A stretch of DNA of 64,000 nucleotides from RFSX01 sp965230215 (lineage in GTDB: Bacteria; Bacteroidota; Bacteroidia; Chitinophagales; Saprospiraceae), in contig CBDDKN010000002.1 of NCBI GenBank assembly GCA_965230215.1, positions 620,001 to 684,000 on the forward strand, read 5' to 3'. Positions 36,547 to 45,519 of the stretch are shown one piece after another. A program made the translations under genes and the position numbers. Below the pieces are notes generated by a model, which was given only the letters and a program-made list of their open reading frames with translations, was not told the origin of the DNA and made no database searches. Positions within the stretch are counted from its first letter, which is position 1. Each line of letters opens with the position of its first letter.

Positions 36547-38448
36547 TTATTGCTTTTCTTTTAAAATAATACATGAAAGAGGAGGCAGCTTTAATTGAAT
36601 ACTGTGATCACGTCCATGACTTTCTATTTGCTCTGAAACCAATTCATCATTTGTCACGCCAGATCCGCTATAATCCTGTCTATCGGTATTGATGACCTCT
36701 ACATATTTTCCAGAATTAGGAACTCCTATGCGATAGTTATCATGGACAAGCGGTGTGAAATTGCAAACTACAATCAAGTAAGCACCGCCAGAACTTCGTA
36801 TATAAGCCAGAACAGAATTCTTAGCATCACCATAATCGATCCACTCAAAACCTGAAGGCTTGTAATTATCTCCTGTGAGTGCTACTTCTGCCTTATATAT
36901 TTTGTTCAGATCACGTATCAGGTTTTGTACTCCTCTGTGAAGTTCATAATCCAACAGCCTCCAATCCACACTTTCATTGACATTCCATTCTGAAGTCTGT
37001 CCGATATCGTTCCCCATAAAAAGCAATTTCTGCCCTGGATGAGTAAACATATATGCATATAGTAATCGTACATTTGCAAAACGTTGCCACTCATCGCCTG
37101 GCATTTTATATATAATGGACTGCTTACCATGAACGACTTCATCATGTGACAAGGGCAATACATAATTCTCAGAAAAAGCATAAGTAAGACTTCTGCTTAT
37201 ATCCCCGTGATGGTATTGTCTGTGTATGGGGTCGCGGCTGAAATATTCCAATGTATCATTCATCCAGCCCATCATCCACTTCAAGCCAAAACCAAGACCT
37301 CCCATATCAGCAGGTCTGGTGACACCATTAAAAGCAGTTGATTCCTCAGCTACCATCTGAATGCCATCAAATGATCCATATACCGATGCATTCAACTCTT
37401 TAAGAAAATCAATGGCAGCCAGATTCTCGTTTCCACCATAAATATTGGGCGACCACTCCCCTTCTTCTCTGGAATAATCCAAATACAGCATGGAAGCCAC
37501 GGCATCAACACGCAGACCATCTACTTTAAAACGATCAAACCAAAAATGGGCGCTCGAAATCAAAAAGCTTCTAATCTCAGGTCTTTCAAAATTGAAAATC
37601 AAGCTGTTCCAATCCGGGTGAAAGCCTTTGCTTCTGTCAGGATGCTCGTATACCGCAGAACCATCAAAATCAGCCAGTGCAAATTCATCTGAAGGAAAAT
37701 GTGCTGGCACCCAATCCAGATATACACCTATCCCATTACTGTGTAAGTGGTTAACCAGGTATTTGAATTCTTCAGGATCCCCAAATCTGCTTGTAGGTGC
37801 AAAATATCCTGTGCAGAGATATCCCCACGAAGGGTAAAATGGATGTTCCATCACTGGAAGAAACTCAACATGCGTGTAAGACATATCCAGTAAATAGTCA
37901 CATAATTCGTGTGCCAACTCTTTGTAATGTAAGGAGCGAGCTCCGTTATCTGTTTTCATCCAAGAACCTATATGGCACTCATACACACTCATAGGCGCAT
38001 CCAGACTGTTGACTGATGCCCTGTTCTTCATCCAGTTGTCATCCGACCAAGAAAAATCATCTTCCCACACAACACTAGCCGTCTTGGGTGGCATTTCATA
38101 TTTCAAGGCATATGGATCTGTCTTCTCACGAATCCTGTCATCATGATTAGAATGAATCTTGTATTTATACAAAGTACCTTTTGAGAGGCCAGGAATAAAT
38201 CCTTCCCAGATACCACTGCCATCCCAGCGAACATGTAATTGGTGTTCAATACCACTCCAGTAATTAAAATCACCTATTACGGATACAGATCTTGCTGCTG
38301 GTGCATATACAGCAAAATATACACCTTCTTCATTGTCCAGTTCAACTAGGTGAGAACCAAACTTTTCGAACAACCTGAAATGTTTCCCTGATCGAAAAAG
38401 TGAAACATCGAAGTCGGAAAACAGGCTATATGGCTTAACATTATTCAC
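36547..38448 (-). CDS. glgB: 1,4-alpha-glucan branching enzyme GlgB (GH13)
   Basis: Introduces alpha-1,6 branches into glycogen. 633 residues. A CBM48-type N-terminal domain (YFAVYAPAARSVSVIGDFNYWSG) is followed by the GH13 barrel. Barrel motifs: VYLDWVPAHFPSD, the nucleophile region DGLRVDAVASML, the acid/base region MVAEESTAF, and LPLSHDEVVHGKQS, then YNHPWKLLFMGND-like HPGQKLLFMGNDIGQ. The start is GTG at 38448 (reads V/M NNVKPYSLF); no in-frame ATG lies near. First gene of the glg run; no perfect promoter was found in the 157 bases upstream. Confidence 0.96.
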   Translation of the reverse strand: MNNVKPYSLFSDFDVSLFRSGKHFRLFEKFGSHLVELDNEEGVYFAVYAPAARSVSVIGDFNYWSGIEHQLHVRWDGSGIWEGFIPGLSKGTLYKYKIHSNHDDRIREKTDPYALKYEMPPKTASVVWEDDFSWSDDNWMKNRASVNSLDAPMSVYECHIGSWMKTDNGARSLHYKELAHELCDYLLDMSYTHVEFLPVMEHPFYPSWGYLCTGYFAPTSRFGDPEEFKYLVNHLHSNGIGVYLDWVPAHFPSDEFALADFDGSAVYEHPDRSKGFHPDWNSLIFNFERPEIRSFLISSAHFWFDRFKVDGLRVDAVASMLYLDYSREEGEWSPNIYGGNENLAAIDFLKELNASVYGSFDGIQMVAEESTAFNGVTRPADMGGLGFGLKWMMGWMNDTLEYFSRDPIHRQYHHGDISRSLTYAFSENYVLPLSHDEVVHGKQSIIYKMPGDEWQRFANVRLLYAYMFTHPGQKLLFMGNDIGQTSEWNVNESVDWRLLDYELHRGVQNLIRDLNKIYKAEVALTGDNYKPSGFEWIDYGDAKNSVLAYIRSSGGAYLIVVCNFTPLVHDNYRIGVPNSGKYVEVINTDRQDYSGSGVTNDELVSEQIESHGRDHSIQLKLPPLSCIILKEKQ

Positions 38449-38605
38449 GATGATTAATGTAATACATTATTGCATATTTCTCGATGCATTACTTTAAAGA
38501 ATTTATGAAATTATATGAAATGCAAAATAAACCAGCTTGGATATCAATAGCATCTAAGCAGCAGATCTACTGGATAAAGTATTATATTAAAGAACACACC
38601 AACAA

Positions 38606-41600
38606 ATGCGAAAAATCATTAACATCTTTTCCATCCTGCTGTTGTCCTTAACTTCTGGGATTTTTAATGCTGCTATTGCTCAGATTCAGTGGATAGAATT
38701 TTCTGACACGGTCCAAATTCAATGTAACGCCTACGATTATGTCTATCTAGAAGATATTTTAAGTGAAAGTTTCATTGCAGATAGCCCGGGTTGCAATCCG
38801 GTCGAAATAGAAATATTAGAAAGAGAATATTACGCCGATGTGGCTTGTGTTGGTAATTATGAAATTGTAATTGGTCTTACTGATGCTTGTTCCAATGACT
38901 GGGAAGACTTTTTTGTAATATCTGTCATTGATACGAGTGACTTCTCACTTGAAGAAGCATTTCCAAATGGAGAATTGGTTCTTGAATGTGGTGAAGAGAT
39001 AATTGATACAATCGACCCCAACATACTCCAAGGCAGTTGTTACCCTTTTTTCGATGTGATTGAGATTGTATATAGTGAGCAAGCTTGTCATGAAATCATC
39101 GAAAGAGAATATAATGTGTATGACATTTGTGAACAGATTGTTTACACATCACATACTTTCATTAATATAATTGATGAAGAGCCCCCACAATACATTGGTA
39201 ATCCGGAGCTTTATCTACCGGATGATATAACAATGCAAATTGAAGATTGTAATGGCAGTTTTAGCTTTAGCGATAACTTCTTTTATAATGCGAATGGTCA
39301 GGATTGGGATGCATTCCCACTTATAGAAGGAATTCACTTTGAAGATAATTGTTCAGCCAGCTTCAGCTTGATAGGGCCTCCACCAAATGAAGAATTTCCA
39401 ATTGGCATCACGACTGTTGAATATTTAATTCAGGATGAATGTGGCTTTACGCTCAGTCATAAATTCACAGTCACAATAGAATGCACAGCTTGCGGAGAAG
39501 GGTATTATGCCTGTGAGGAAAGTTGTGAAGCACCACAGCTTTGCCATTATGATAATTGTACGGTTATGGAAGAAGGCATCAAGGGCTGCACAGGTCAATG
39601 GACTGGAATAGAAGCAGAATGGCCAGCCCTACTTTGCAATGGTCTAAATATGGCATCCAACATGTCCTGGATCTCTTTTGAAGCAAACACTACAGCCTAT
39701 GATGTTTATGTGACACCGGTTTCATGTAATTATCCGAACGGAGAAGGAGGCCTGGTTTCTGGCATCTATGATTTCTGCAGAGAGGATGACGGGGAATGTA
39801 TAGGAGGTGGGATTGAATGTATTGAATTCCCAGAGTCTATTAATTATAGTGTGAGTGACTTAATAAGCGGAAACACATATTTCCTTTTTGTAAATGGCTG
39901 TAACGGTACAGAGTGTGATTATATCGTCCAACTGATACCGCGTGAAGACTTTACGAACAATGACCCTTATTTCGATTGTGTTGAAGGTGCTGGAAAGGTC
40001 GCTATTAGCTACTATTGTGATGAAAACAATGATGGCGTTTATAGTGATGGAGAAGAACTGGTCGCTCTTTCAAAGCCTACTATATCAACCAATCCTCCTC
40101 CATTAGCTGCGGGTAACTACGGCCTTGATTATATCGAATGGTTGCGCCTCTCACTAGATTCAACCTACTATTTTGAACAGATTAATAATGATATTGAGCT
40201 TATAGGTGTACCGGATTCCATAAGACTGGATTCTACAAATGGCTTCGAGCAACTGTACATTAAGATTGATAAAGAAATTCAGGATACCCTTATTCAGGAG
40301 CTTAGTCTCAGCCCTCATTTCACTGAACGCTGTGATCGTGTCGTACCGTTTACCATTGAACTTGAAAACTCTGGCACAATCGACTTTGGTCGCAATATCG
40401 TTCTTGAGTTCGACAATCATTTGATGCTGCAAAATTATGACACAGACCCGATAGCAGAAGAGGGCAATAAGGCCACCTGGTCATTTGAAAGTATTGCTGG
40501 CACCAATGAAAAGATTATAGCATATATACGTATGCCGTCAGTTCAATTTCGAGGAGAGATTTTCTGTCTTAAATTATACTTCGAAAATGATAGAAGCTCT
40601 CTTGTTGAATATTGTTTTGAACTGAGATGCTCTTATGATCCAAATGACAAACATGGTACGCCATTCAGAGGCGGACATAATTTTGTGACTTTTGATGAAG
40701 ACCTTATCTATACCATTCGATTTGAAAACCTGGGAAATGACACTGCATTCAATGTCCGAATTGAAGATGCTTTGTCCGAATACTTGGACTACAACAGTTT
40801 TAAGTTCCTACAGTCTTCACATGAGCTGAGCAATTACTTTATCGATTGGTGGGGAAATCTGACTTTTTTCTTTAATGATATCGGTTTGCCTGGCATTACA
40901 CAGGATTCAATCGGGAATAAAGGCTTCGTTCAATATAAAATCAACTCAAGGAATGATATTCAGCTGAAAACAGAAATCCAGAATAAAGCCTCAATCTATT
41001 TTGACTCTAACCCTCCAGTTGTCACCAATACAACCAGTCATATAATGGTTGATGAATTACCAGACAGTTATTTGGACGTGGATCAGGATGGCTACTTCGG
41101 ATATGAAGAATGTGACGATAACAATGCATTGATAAATCCTGAAGCTATCGAAATTCCGAATAACGATATTGATGAAGACTGTGACGGTGAAGCCCTGATC
41201 ATCGATGAAGATAATGATGGCTTCAACTCAGATGAAGACTGCGATGATCTGAATGCATCTATCAATCCAGACGCCATTGAAATTCCGAATAACGATATTG
41301 ACGAAGATTGTGACGGTGAAGCCCTGATCATCGATGAAGATAACGATGGCTTCAACTCAGATGAAGACTGCGATGACCTGAATGCATCTATCAATCCAGA
41401 CGCCATTGAAATTCCGAATAATGATATTGACGAAGACTGTGATGGTGAAGCCCTAATCATCGATGAAGATAACGATGGCTTCAACTCAGATGAAGATTGT
41501 GATGACTTGAACCCACTAATCAATCCCGACGCCATCGAAATTCCGAATAACGATATTGATGAAGATTGTGATGGCGAAGCCCTGATCATCGATGAAGATA

Positions 41601-42097
41601 ATGATGGTTTCAACTCAGATGAAGATTGCGATGACCTGAATGCATCTATCAATCCCGACGCCATCGAAATTCCGAATAACAATATTGATGAAGACTGTGA
41701 TGGTGAAGCCCTGATCATCGATGAAGATAACGATGGTTTCAACTCAGATGAAGATTGTGATGACTTGAACCCACTAATCAATCCAGATGCCATTGAAATT
41801 CCGAATAATGGTATAGATGAGGATTGCGATGGTGAGGACCTGATAACTACGTCAACAGATGAAAGAATTGAAAAGATCAGAATCTATCCCAATCCGTTTC
41901 AAGATATGATCACCTTATCGATCAACAACACAATGGGTTTGCGATACAAGCTGTATGACACTGCTGGTAAAATTATTTCAACAGGAGAAGTCGAATCAGA
42001 GTTGAGGTTTCCTGAACTGCATTCTGGTATCTATATTCTCAAAATATTGGATGACAATAATGGAAAGGTACAAGCCTTTAAGCTTGTAAAGACTTAA
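38606..42097 (+). CDS. Large secreted protein with MopE-type repeats and T9SS sorting domain
   Basis: 1163 residues. A signal peptide (about 1-25, MRKIINIFSILLLSL... ending AAIAQ) is followed by a Cys-rich, HYR/Ig-like N-terminal half. A DUF11-like conserved-repeat module lies at about 680-800 (DPNDKHGTPFRGG, EDLIYTIRFENLGNDTAFNVRIEDAL). Six 43-residue repeats rich in D/N (IDEDNDGFNSDEDCDD, then IPNNDIDEDCDGE) of the MopE/putative metal-binding type follow. The C-terminal type A sorting domain reads IRIYPNPFQDMITLSI to FKLVKT. Expected fate: export through the Sec and T9SS routes and surface attachment or release. The acidic repeats probably bind divalent metal. Function unknown; calling it adhesin or matrix protein would be a guess. 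Confidence 0.85.
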   Translation: MRKIINIFSILLLSLTSGIFNAAIAQIQWIEFSDTVQIQCNAYDYVYLEDILSESFIADSPGCNPVEIEILEREYYADVACVGNYEIVIGLTDACSNDWEDFFVISVIDTSDFSLEEAFPNGELVLECGEEIIDTIDPNILQGSCYPFFDVIEIVYSEQACHEIIEREYNVYDICEQIVYTSHTFINIIDEEPPQYIGNPELYLPDDITMQIEDCNGSFSFSDNFFYNANGQDWDAFPLIEGIHFEDNCSASFSLIGPPPNEEFPIGITTVEYLIQDECGFTLSHKFTVTIECTACGEGYYACEESCEAPQLCHYDNCTVMEEGIKGCTGQWTGIEAEWPALLCNGLNMASNMSWISFEANTTAYDVYVTPVSCNYPNGEGGLVSGIYDFCREDDGECIGGGIECIEFPESINYSVSDLISGNTYFLFVNGCNGTECDYIVQLIPREDFTNNDPYFDCVEGAGKVAISYYCDENNDGVYSDGEELVALSKPTISTNPPPLAAGNYGLDYIEWLRLSLDSTYYFEQINNDIELIGVPDSIRLDSTNGFEQLYIKIDKEIQDTLIQELSLSPHFTERCDRVVPFTIELENSGTIDFGRNIVLEFDNHLMLQNYDTDPIAEEGNKATWSFESIAGTNEKIIAYIRMPSVQFRGEIFCLKLYFENDRSSLVEYCFELRCSYDPNDKHGTPFRGGHNFVTFDEDLIYTIRFENLGNDTAFNVRIEDALSEYLDYNSFKFLQSSHELSNYFIDWWGNLTFFFNDIGLPGITQDSIGNKGFVQYKINSRNDIQLKTEIQNKASIYFDSNPPVVTNTTSHIMVDELPDSYLDVDQDGYFGYEECDDNNALINPEAIEIPNNDIDEDCDGEALIIDEDNDGFNSDEDCDDLNASINPDAIEIPNNDIDEDCDGEALIIDEDNDGFNSDEDCDDLNASINPDAIEIPNNDIDEDCDGEALIIDEDNDGFNSDEDCDDLNPLINPDAIEIPNNDIDEDCDGEALIIDEDNDGFNSDEDCDDLNASINPDAIEIPNNNIDEDCDGEALIIDEDNDGFNSDEDCDDLNPLINPDAIEIPNNGIDEDCDGEDLITTSTDERIEKIRIYPNPFQDMITLSINNTMGLRYKLYDTAGKIISTGEVESELRFPELHSGIYILKILDDNNGKVQAFKLVKT
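41072..41845 (+). repeat. Six tandem 129-bp MopE-type repeats
   Basis: Units start at 41072, 41201, 41330, 41459, 41588 and 41717, each exactly 129 bp (43 codons). The first is diverged (DQDGYFGYEECDDNN); units 2-6 are close copies. Units 4 and 6 share the variant NPLINPDA and a long identical DNA stretch; units 2, 3 and 5 have NASINPDA. The pattern suggests that a two-unit block was duplicated. Confidence 0.92.
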
Positions 42098-42099
42098 GG

Positions 42100-42534
42100 T
42101 CACAGTTTTTCAAATAAAAGGGTAAAACCCTTATTGCCCATATCACTTACATTAACCTTGAGCGTAGACTCATCTACAAAACAGTATTCAATACGTTTAG
42201 GGAAATCGTGTTCTGGGTTTTCATAACTTGTGCATCTATCCTTGGTCTCTTTAAAGGCAAATCGGATCGCTTTTCCTTCATTTTGATTCAATACTTGTGC
42301 AGAATAGTACATGGTATCTTCCTCTTTAAAAAGCTTTAGGTATTCAGACACTACCTTGGTTCCCTGCATAATTCTAAATGAAGATCCCTCAAGAATATTA
42401 TCATCGTTAAGGTACCATTCTTCGTAGGTGTCCTTATCCTGTAATTTCCATTTGCCCTGAATATCATTCATGATATCCTGTGCAAAGATGTTTGAACTGA
42501 CGAGCATTAAAGCAACAAGTAGTAAGTTTTTCAT
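42100..42534 (-). CDS. Small exported protein, lipocalin/DUF6265-like
   Basis: 144 residues from ATG 42534 (MKNLLLVALMLVSSNIFAQ, a signal peptide); the frame opens 13 codons earlier without signal features. The mature part (GKWKLQDKDTYEEWYLNDDN, EGSSFRIMQGTKVVSEYLKL, AIRFAFKETKDRCTSYENPEHDFPKRIEY) resembles a family of small beta-barrel-like Bacteroidota proteins of unknown function; the motif ENPEHDFPKRI is typical of them. Its stop lies 2 bases from that of the large secreted protein, with no terminator between. On the minus strand, alone. Confidence 0.65.
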   Translation of the reverse strand: MKNLLLVALMLVSSNIFAQDIMNDIQGKWKLQDKDTYEEWYLNDDNILEGSSFRIMQGTKVVSEYLKLFKEEDTMYYSAQVLNQNEGKAIRFAFKETKDRCTSYENPEHDFPKRIEYCFVDESTLKVNVSDMGNKGFTLLFEKL

Positions 42535-42622
42535 GATTTTATAAAAATACCAAAATGAAAGAAACTTTTTCATGCCGTGTCATGTTAGTGCTTCATAATG
42601 GAAGTTGTTCTATAATGATTGG

Positions 42623-42660
42623 CTAGTGTCGTCGTAGCTCTACGCGGCACTAGTTTTTTT
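42623..42660 (+). terminator. Plus-strand intrinsic terminator upstream of blaI
   Basis: Stem CTAGTGTCG (42623-42631) / CGGCACTAG (42645-42653) with one G-U pair and an inner CGT/ACG extension, followed by seven T (42654-42660). No plus-strand gene ends just before it: the nearest stop is at 42097, and a minus-strand gene lies between. Confidence 0.75.
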
Positions 42661-42731
42661 GTCAACCACCCTTTACCTATCCTTCATTTTCGATGTTTTT
42701 CAGACAATAAAAGCGTTAAATAAGTCTTAAC

Positions 42732-42749
42732 ATACGAATTAAATCGTAT
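42732..42749 (+). promoter_or_regulatory. Probable BlaI operator, site 1
   Basis: ATACGA-attaaa-TCGTAT, an 18-bp near-perfect palindrome just upstream of the blaI -33 element. It has the same TACGA-N6-TCGTA layout as site 2, and the two centres are exactly 30 bp apart. Confidence 0.7.
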
Positions 42750-42755
42750 TAAAAC

Positions 42756-42786
42756 TTGTAATTACGACTTGATTCGTATAAACTTG
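42756..42786 (+). promoter_or_regulatory. Promoter of blaI-blaR1
   Basis: TTG (42756-42758), a 20-base spacer, TAAACTTG (42779-42786; 7 of 8 to TAnnTTTG). Transcription should begin near 42793, past the ATG at 42788, which supports the TTG start of blaI at 42807. Confidence 0.55.
42763..42778 (+). promoter_or_regulatory. Probable BlaI operator, site 2
   Basis: TACGA-cttgat-TCGTA lies inside the spacer between the -33 and -7 elements, so bound repressor would block polymerase directly. Confidence 0.7.
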
Positions 42787-42806
42787 TATGAAACAACATT
42801 TTCACA

Positions 42807-43193
42807 TTGAAAAAGAATCTTACACCTACAGAATCAGAACTGGAAATCCTTCAAGTCTTATGGCAAAATGGACCTTGTTCAGTTAGAGAAGTTAACAATA
42901 AGCTCAATGAGAGCAGAGAAGTTGGATATACAACCACTTTAAAAATCATGCAGATAATGACTGATAAAGGACTGGTTGGTCGCAATACCGATCACAGAAC
43001 CCATATCTATCATGCCCTGGCAAAAGAAAAGGATACGCAGGGAACGCTTTTAGAAAAGTTTATTGAGAAAACCTATCGCGGTTCGACAATGCGCCTCGTA
43101 CTTCAGGCACTTGGCAAACAAGATGCGACCGAGCAAGAGCTTGAAGACCTTAAGAAGATAATTAATCAACTAGAACAGAAAAACAACGAATAA
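42807..43193 (+). CDS. BlaI/MecI/CopY-family repressor
   Basis: A 128-residue winged-helix repressor (MKKNLTPTESELEILQVLW, VREVNNKLNESREVGYTTTLKIMQIMTDKGLV, then the dimer part with TLLEKFIEKTYRGSTMRLVLQAL). In known systems the partner protease leads to its cleavage and derepression. The start is TTG at 42807; the ATG at 42788 is in another frame and would precede the transcript start. Its stop shares a base with the blaR1 start (TAATG). Two palindromes upstream suggest autoregulation. The target need not be a beta-lactamase, since none is near. Confidence 0.9.
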   Translation: MKKNLTPTESELEILQVLWQNGPCSVREVNNKLNESREVGYTTTLKIMQIMTDKGLVGRNTDHRTHIYHALAKEKDTQGTLLEKFIEKTYRGSTMRLVLQALGKQDATEQELEDLKKIINQLEQKNNE

Positions 43194-45475
43194 TGGTGTC
43201 TACCCTATTTTCCAATGATTTGCTCTATGCCATTTCCTGGACACTGGTTCACAGTTTATGGCAGATTGCAATCGTAGCTATCCTCCTTAGCTTGATTCTA
43301 AGATCAAGTCAAAGACTACCTTCCAACCACAGATACGTGATCGCCTACGGTAGCTTATTCACGGTATTGCTCATGTCCTTGATCACTTTTACATGCTATT
43401 ACAGCGTGCCTTATGAATCAGTTGTACTGCAGGATTTTGGTTCAGCCTATGCTGTGTTTGATGAACAGAATCAAATTGTGGCATCCGGGCTTAGCTTCTC
43501 CGAACAAATCGAATATTATACACCTTTGATTGTTAGTATTTGGATTGTCGGTGCAATGCTCTTTCTCTTAAAATTAATTGGCGGTTTCTTCTACATAAAA
43601 AATCTGGTTTCTAAAGCACAACATCTATCAGACAATTACAAACGTCAACTTACAAGCTTAAAGGATAAATATGCGATCAGCAGACTGGTTAAAATTAAAG
43701 AATCGGCCAGTATCAGTACCCCTATGGTAATGGGATATATTAAACCTGTAATTCTCTTTCCCCTTGGGCTTGTCAATCAACTGACCCCTCAGGAAGTAGA
43801 ATCAATACTCGCACATGAATTGGCCCATGTCAAGAGGCACGACTTCTTGCTAAACGTGCTCCAGATGTTCATTGAGTCCATTTTTTACTTTCATCCGGGC
43901 ATATGGTTTATATCAAACAAGATCAACATGGAACGTGAAAATTGCTGTGATGACCTTGCCATTCAGATAACTGGAAGCAATGTTTCATATGCCAAAACCC
44001 TGGTCAAGCTTCAGGATTTGAAGCTGAAAGGAAATCTTAAACCAGCATTGGCATTCTCAGGAAATAAAAAAGCATTTACAAATAGAATTATGAGAATACT
44101 TAATCAATCCTCCGTTCGCAATCAGTACAGGGATAAAATACTGGCCTTATTCCTTGTGTTTGCAAGTTTGGTGCTAGGCGCCAACAATTGGGAAGTGCAA
44201 TCAGCCAAGACTGATGAGGCTCCCGAAATTTACTTTATTGATGACTGTCTGGAATCTGAAGAAGATATCAGATATTACCTGGACACCATCCCTGAAAAGA
44301 ACAGTTTTCACATCAAAAAAATCACAGAAGATAAAGATGTAGAATTGGAAATGGAAGATGGCGAAATTACCAAGCTCAAGATCAATGGAGAAGAAATTCC
44401 AGAATCTGAATTTCAGGACCACCAACTTATTATCAGAGAGTTGAGTCCCGGGCAAAACAAAAATATCATAACTGTCCTTCCTGAATGTGATGAGGAATCT
44501 GGAAATGTGTTCATCTACAGAAGCGACGATGATAATATCGAAAACATCGATGCGCTTATGGGCAAAATTGAAACGGAGCAAATAGAAAAGATCAGAAAAT
44601 ACTGGACTACCGATGAGGTAGCTCAATACCAGGAATTGCAAGAGATGATAATTGATACAATCGAACCTGGCGTATACAGAAAAAAATACCCCAACAGAGT
44701 TCATCCTAACAGAGTCATTGCAAGAGATATGAATCTGGATATCGATATAATGGATCTTGTCCCTGACAAGCTTCCAAAAATCATGGTCTTTCCAGAAGAT
44801 GAGGAGGAGCTTCGTGATATCGTAATACGTGTAGAAGAACTGGCTAGAGAAGATGTAGAAGATGAACTGGAGGATATTGTGGTACGTGTAGAGGAAGTTG
44901 CCAGATTTAAAGAGCAAGTTGATGAAGCCAATGATATCATCATAGAATTAAAAGATGAACTCAATGAAGAAAGAATTGCGCTGGAGATAGAACGCTCATT
45001 AAGAGATGTTGAGCGAGAGCTGAACAATCAGAACAGACAAAAGGAGCGAATCGAAATAAGATTAAGAGATGCGGAGAAACTTAGAGGAAAGGCCATGGAA
45101 GAAAGAGAAAGAGCAATTATAGAGATGAAGAAAGGAGTGCAAGGATATAATAACGCCAATAAGTTCTTTGAGATCAAGCCCGGCCCTAGCGAATTTATAG
45201 TAGAAGGGTTCCCAGGAGGCACAGCTGCTGACAGGTTAACACATCAACTTCTTTCTGACCAACTTATCGATAGTGATGAAAAATCGAAGATCGAGCTGAC
45301 AGGAAAACACTTGAAAATCAATGGTGATAAGCAACCAAAAAATATCTGGAAGAAGTATAAGAAACTATATGAAGAATATACTGGTATAGAATTAAGCAAG
45401 TCTTCTAAACTCAAATTTGAAGTAGACCCTGATGACAATCGCAACAGTGGTTATATCTTCAAAATGGGAATCTGA
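43193..45475 (+). CDS. BlaR1-type M56 membrane metallopeptidase with long periplasmic coiled-coil region
   Basis: 760 residues. Several TM segments precede the M56 protease domain: LAHELAHVKRHD holds H208, E209 and H212, and ENCCDDLAI gives the downstream Glu ligand. A further TM (about 310-330, ALFLVFASLVLG) leads to about 430 extra residues outside. There is no penicillin-binding serine domain (no SxxK sensor). Instead I see two small motifs of a kind recurrent in Bacteroidota M56 proteins, EITKLKINGEEIPESEF (about 395) and HLKINGDKQPKNIWKKYKKLYEEYTG near the end. They are separated by a strongly charged coiled coil at about 536-645. The sensed signal is unknown. Cotranscribed with blaI. 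Confidence 0.88.
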   Translation: MVSTLFSNDLLYAISWTLVHSLWQIAIVAILLSLILRSSQRLPSNHRYVIAYGSLFTVLLMSLITFTCYYSVPYESVVLQDFGSAYAVFDEQNQIVASGLSFSEQIEYYTPLIVSIWIVGAMLFLLKLIGGFFYIKNLVSKAQHLSDNYKRQLTSLKDKYAISRLVKIKESASISTPMVMGYIKPVILFPLGLVNQLTPQEVESILAHELAHVKRHDFLLNVLQMFIESIFYFHPGIWFISNKINMERENCCDDLAIQITGSNVSYAKTLVKLQDLKLKGNLKPALAFSGNKKAFTNRIMRILNQSSVRNQYRDKILALFLVFASLVLGANNWEVQSAKTDEAPEIYFIDDCLESEEDIRYYLDTIPEKNSFHIKKITEDKDVELEMEDGEITKLKINGEEIPESEFQDHQLIIRELSPGQNKNIITVLPECDEESGNVFIYRSDDDNIENIDALMGKIETEQIEKIRKYWTTDEVAQYQELQEMIIDTIEPGVYRKKYPNRVHPNRVIARDMNLDIDIMDLVPDKLPKIMVFPEDEEELRDIVIRVEELAREDVEDELEDIVVRVEEVARFKEQVDEANDIIIELKDELNEERIALEIERSLRDVERELNNQNRQKERIEIRLRDAEKLRGKAMEERERAIIEMKKGVQGYNNANKFFEIKPGPSEFIVEGFPGGTAADRLTHQLLSDQLIDSDEKSKIELTGKHLKINGDKQPKNIWKKYKKLYEEYTGIELSKSSKLKFEVDPDDNRNSGYIFKMGI

Positions 45476-45476
45476 G

Positions 45477-45516
45477 TTTTTTTGGGGAGGTTCTGATCGG
45501 GACTTCCCCAAAAAAA
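45477..45516. terminator. Strong terminator after blaR1
   Basis: TTTTTTGGGGA (from 45478) pairs with TCCCCAAAAAA (to 45516) through a GC-rich core with G-U pairs and a loop near 45494-45499. T/A flanks on both sides let it work in either direction. It begins two bases after the blaR1 stop. Confidence 0.75.
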
Positions 45517-45519
45517 TAA

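Noticed and set aside
41092..41793. A 233-codon open frame on the minus strand through the repeat region, with a repeating serine-rich pattern
   Set aside because: It is a by-product of the codon pattern of the plus-strand MopE repeats; it has no start context and ends with the repeats.
41072..41845. Regular repeats that might suggest a CRISPR array
   Set aside because: Units are 129 bp, contiguous and in frame with coding sequence; there are no unique spacers between repeats.
38606..42097. Calling the large secreted protein an adhesin
   Set aside because: The visible modules (MopE-type, DUF11-like, sorting domain) show export and probable metal binding but no known adhesive domain.
42788..42806. 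ATG at 42788 as the blaI start
   Set aside because: It is out of frame with the BlaI protein and would lie before the expected transcript start.
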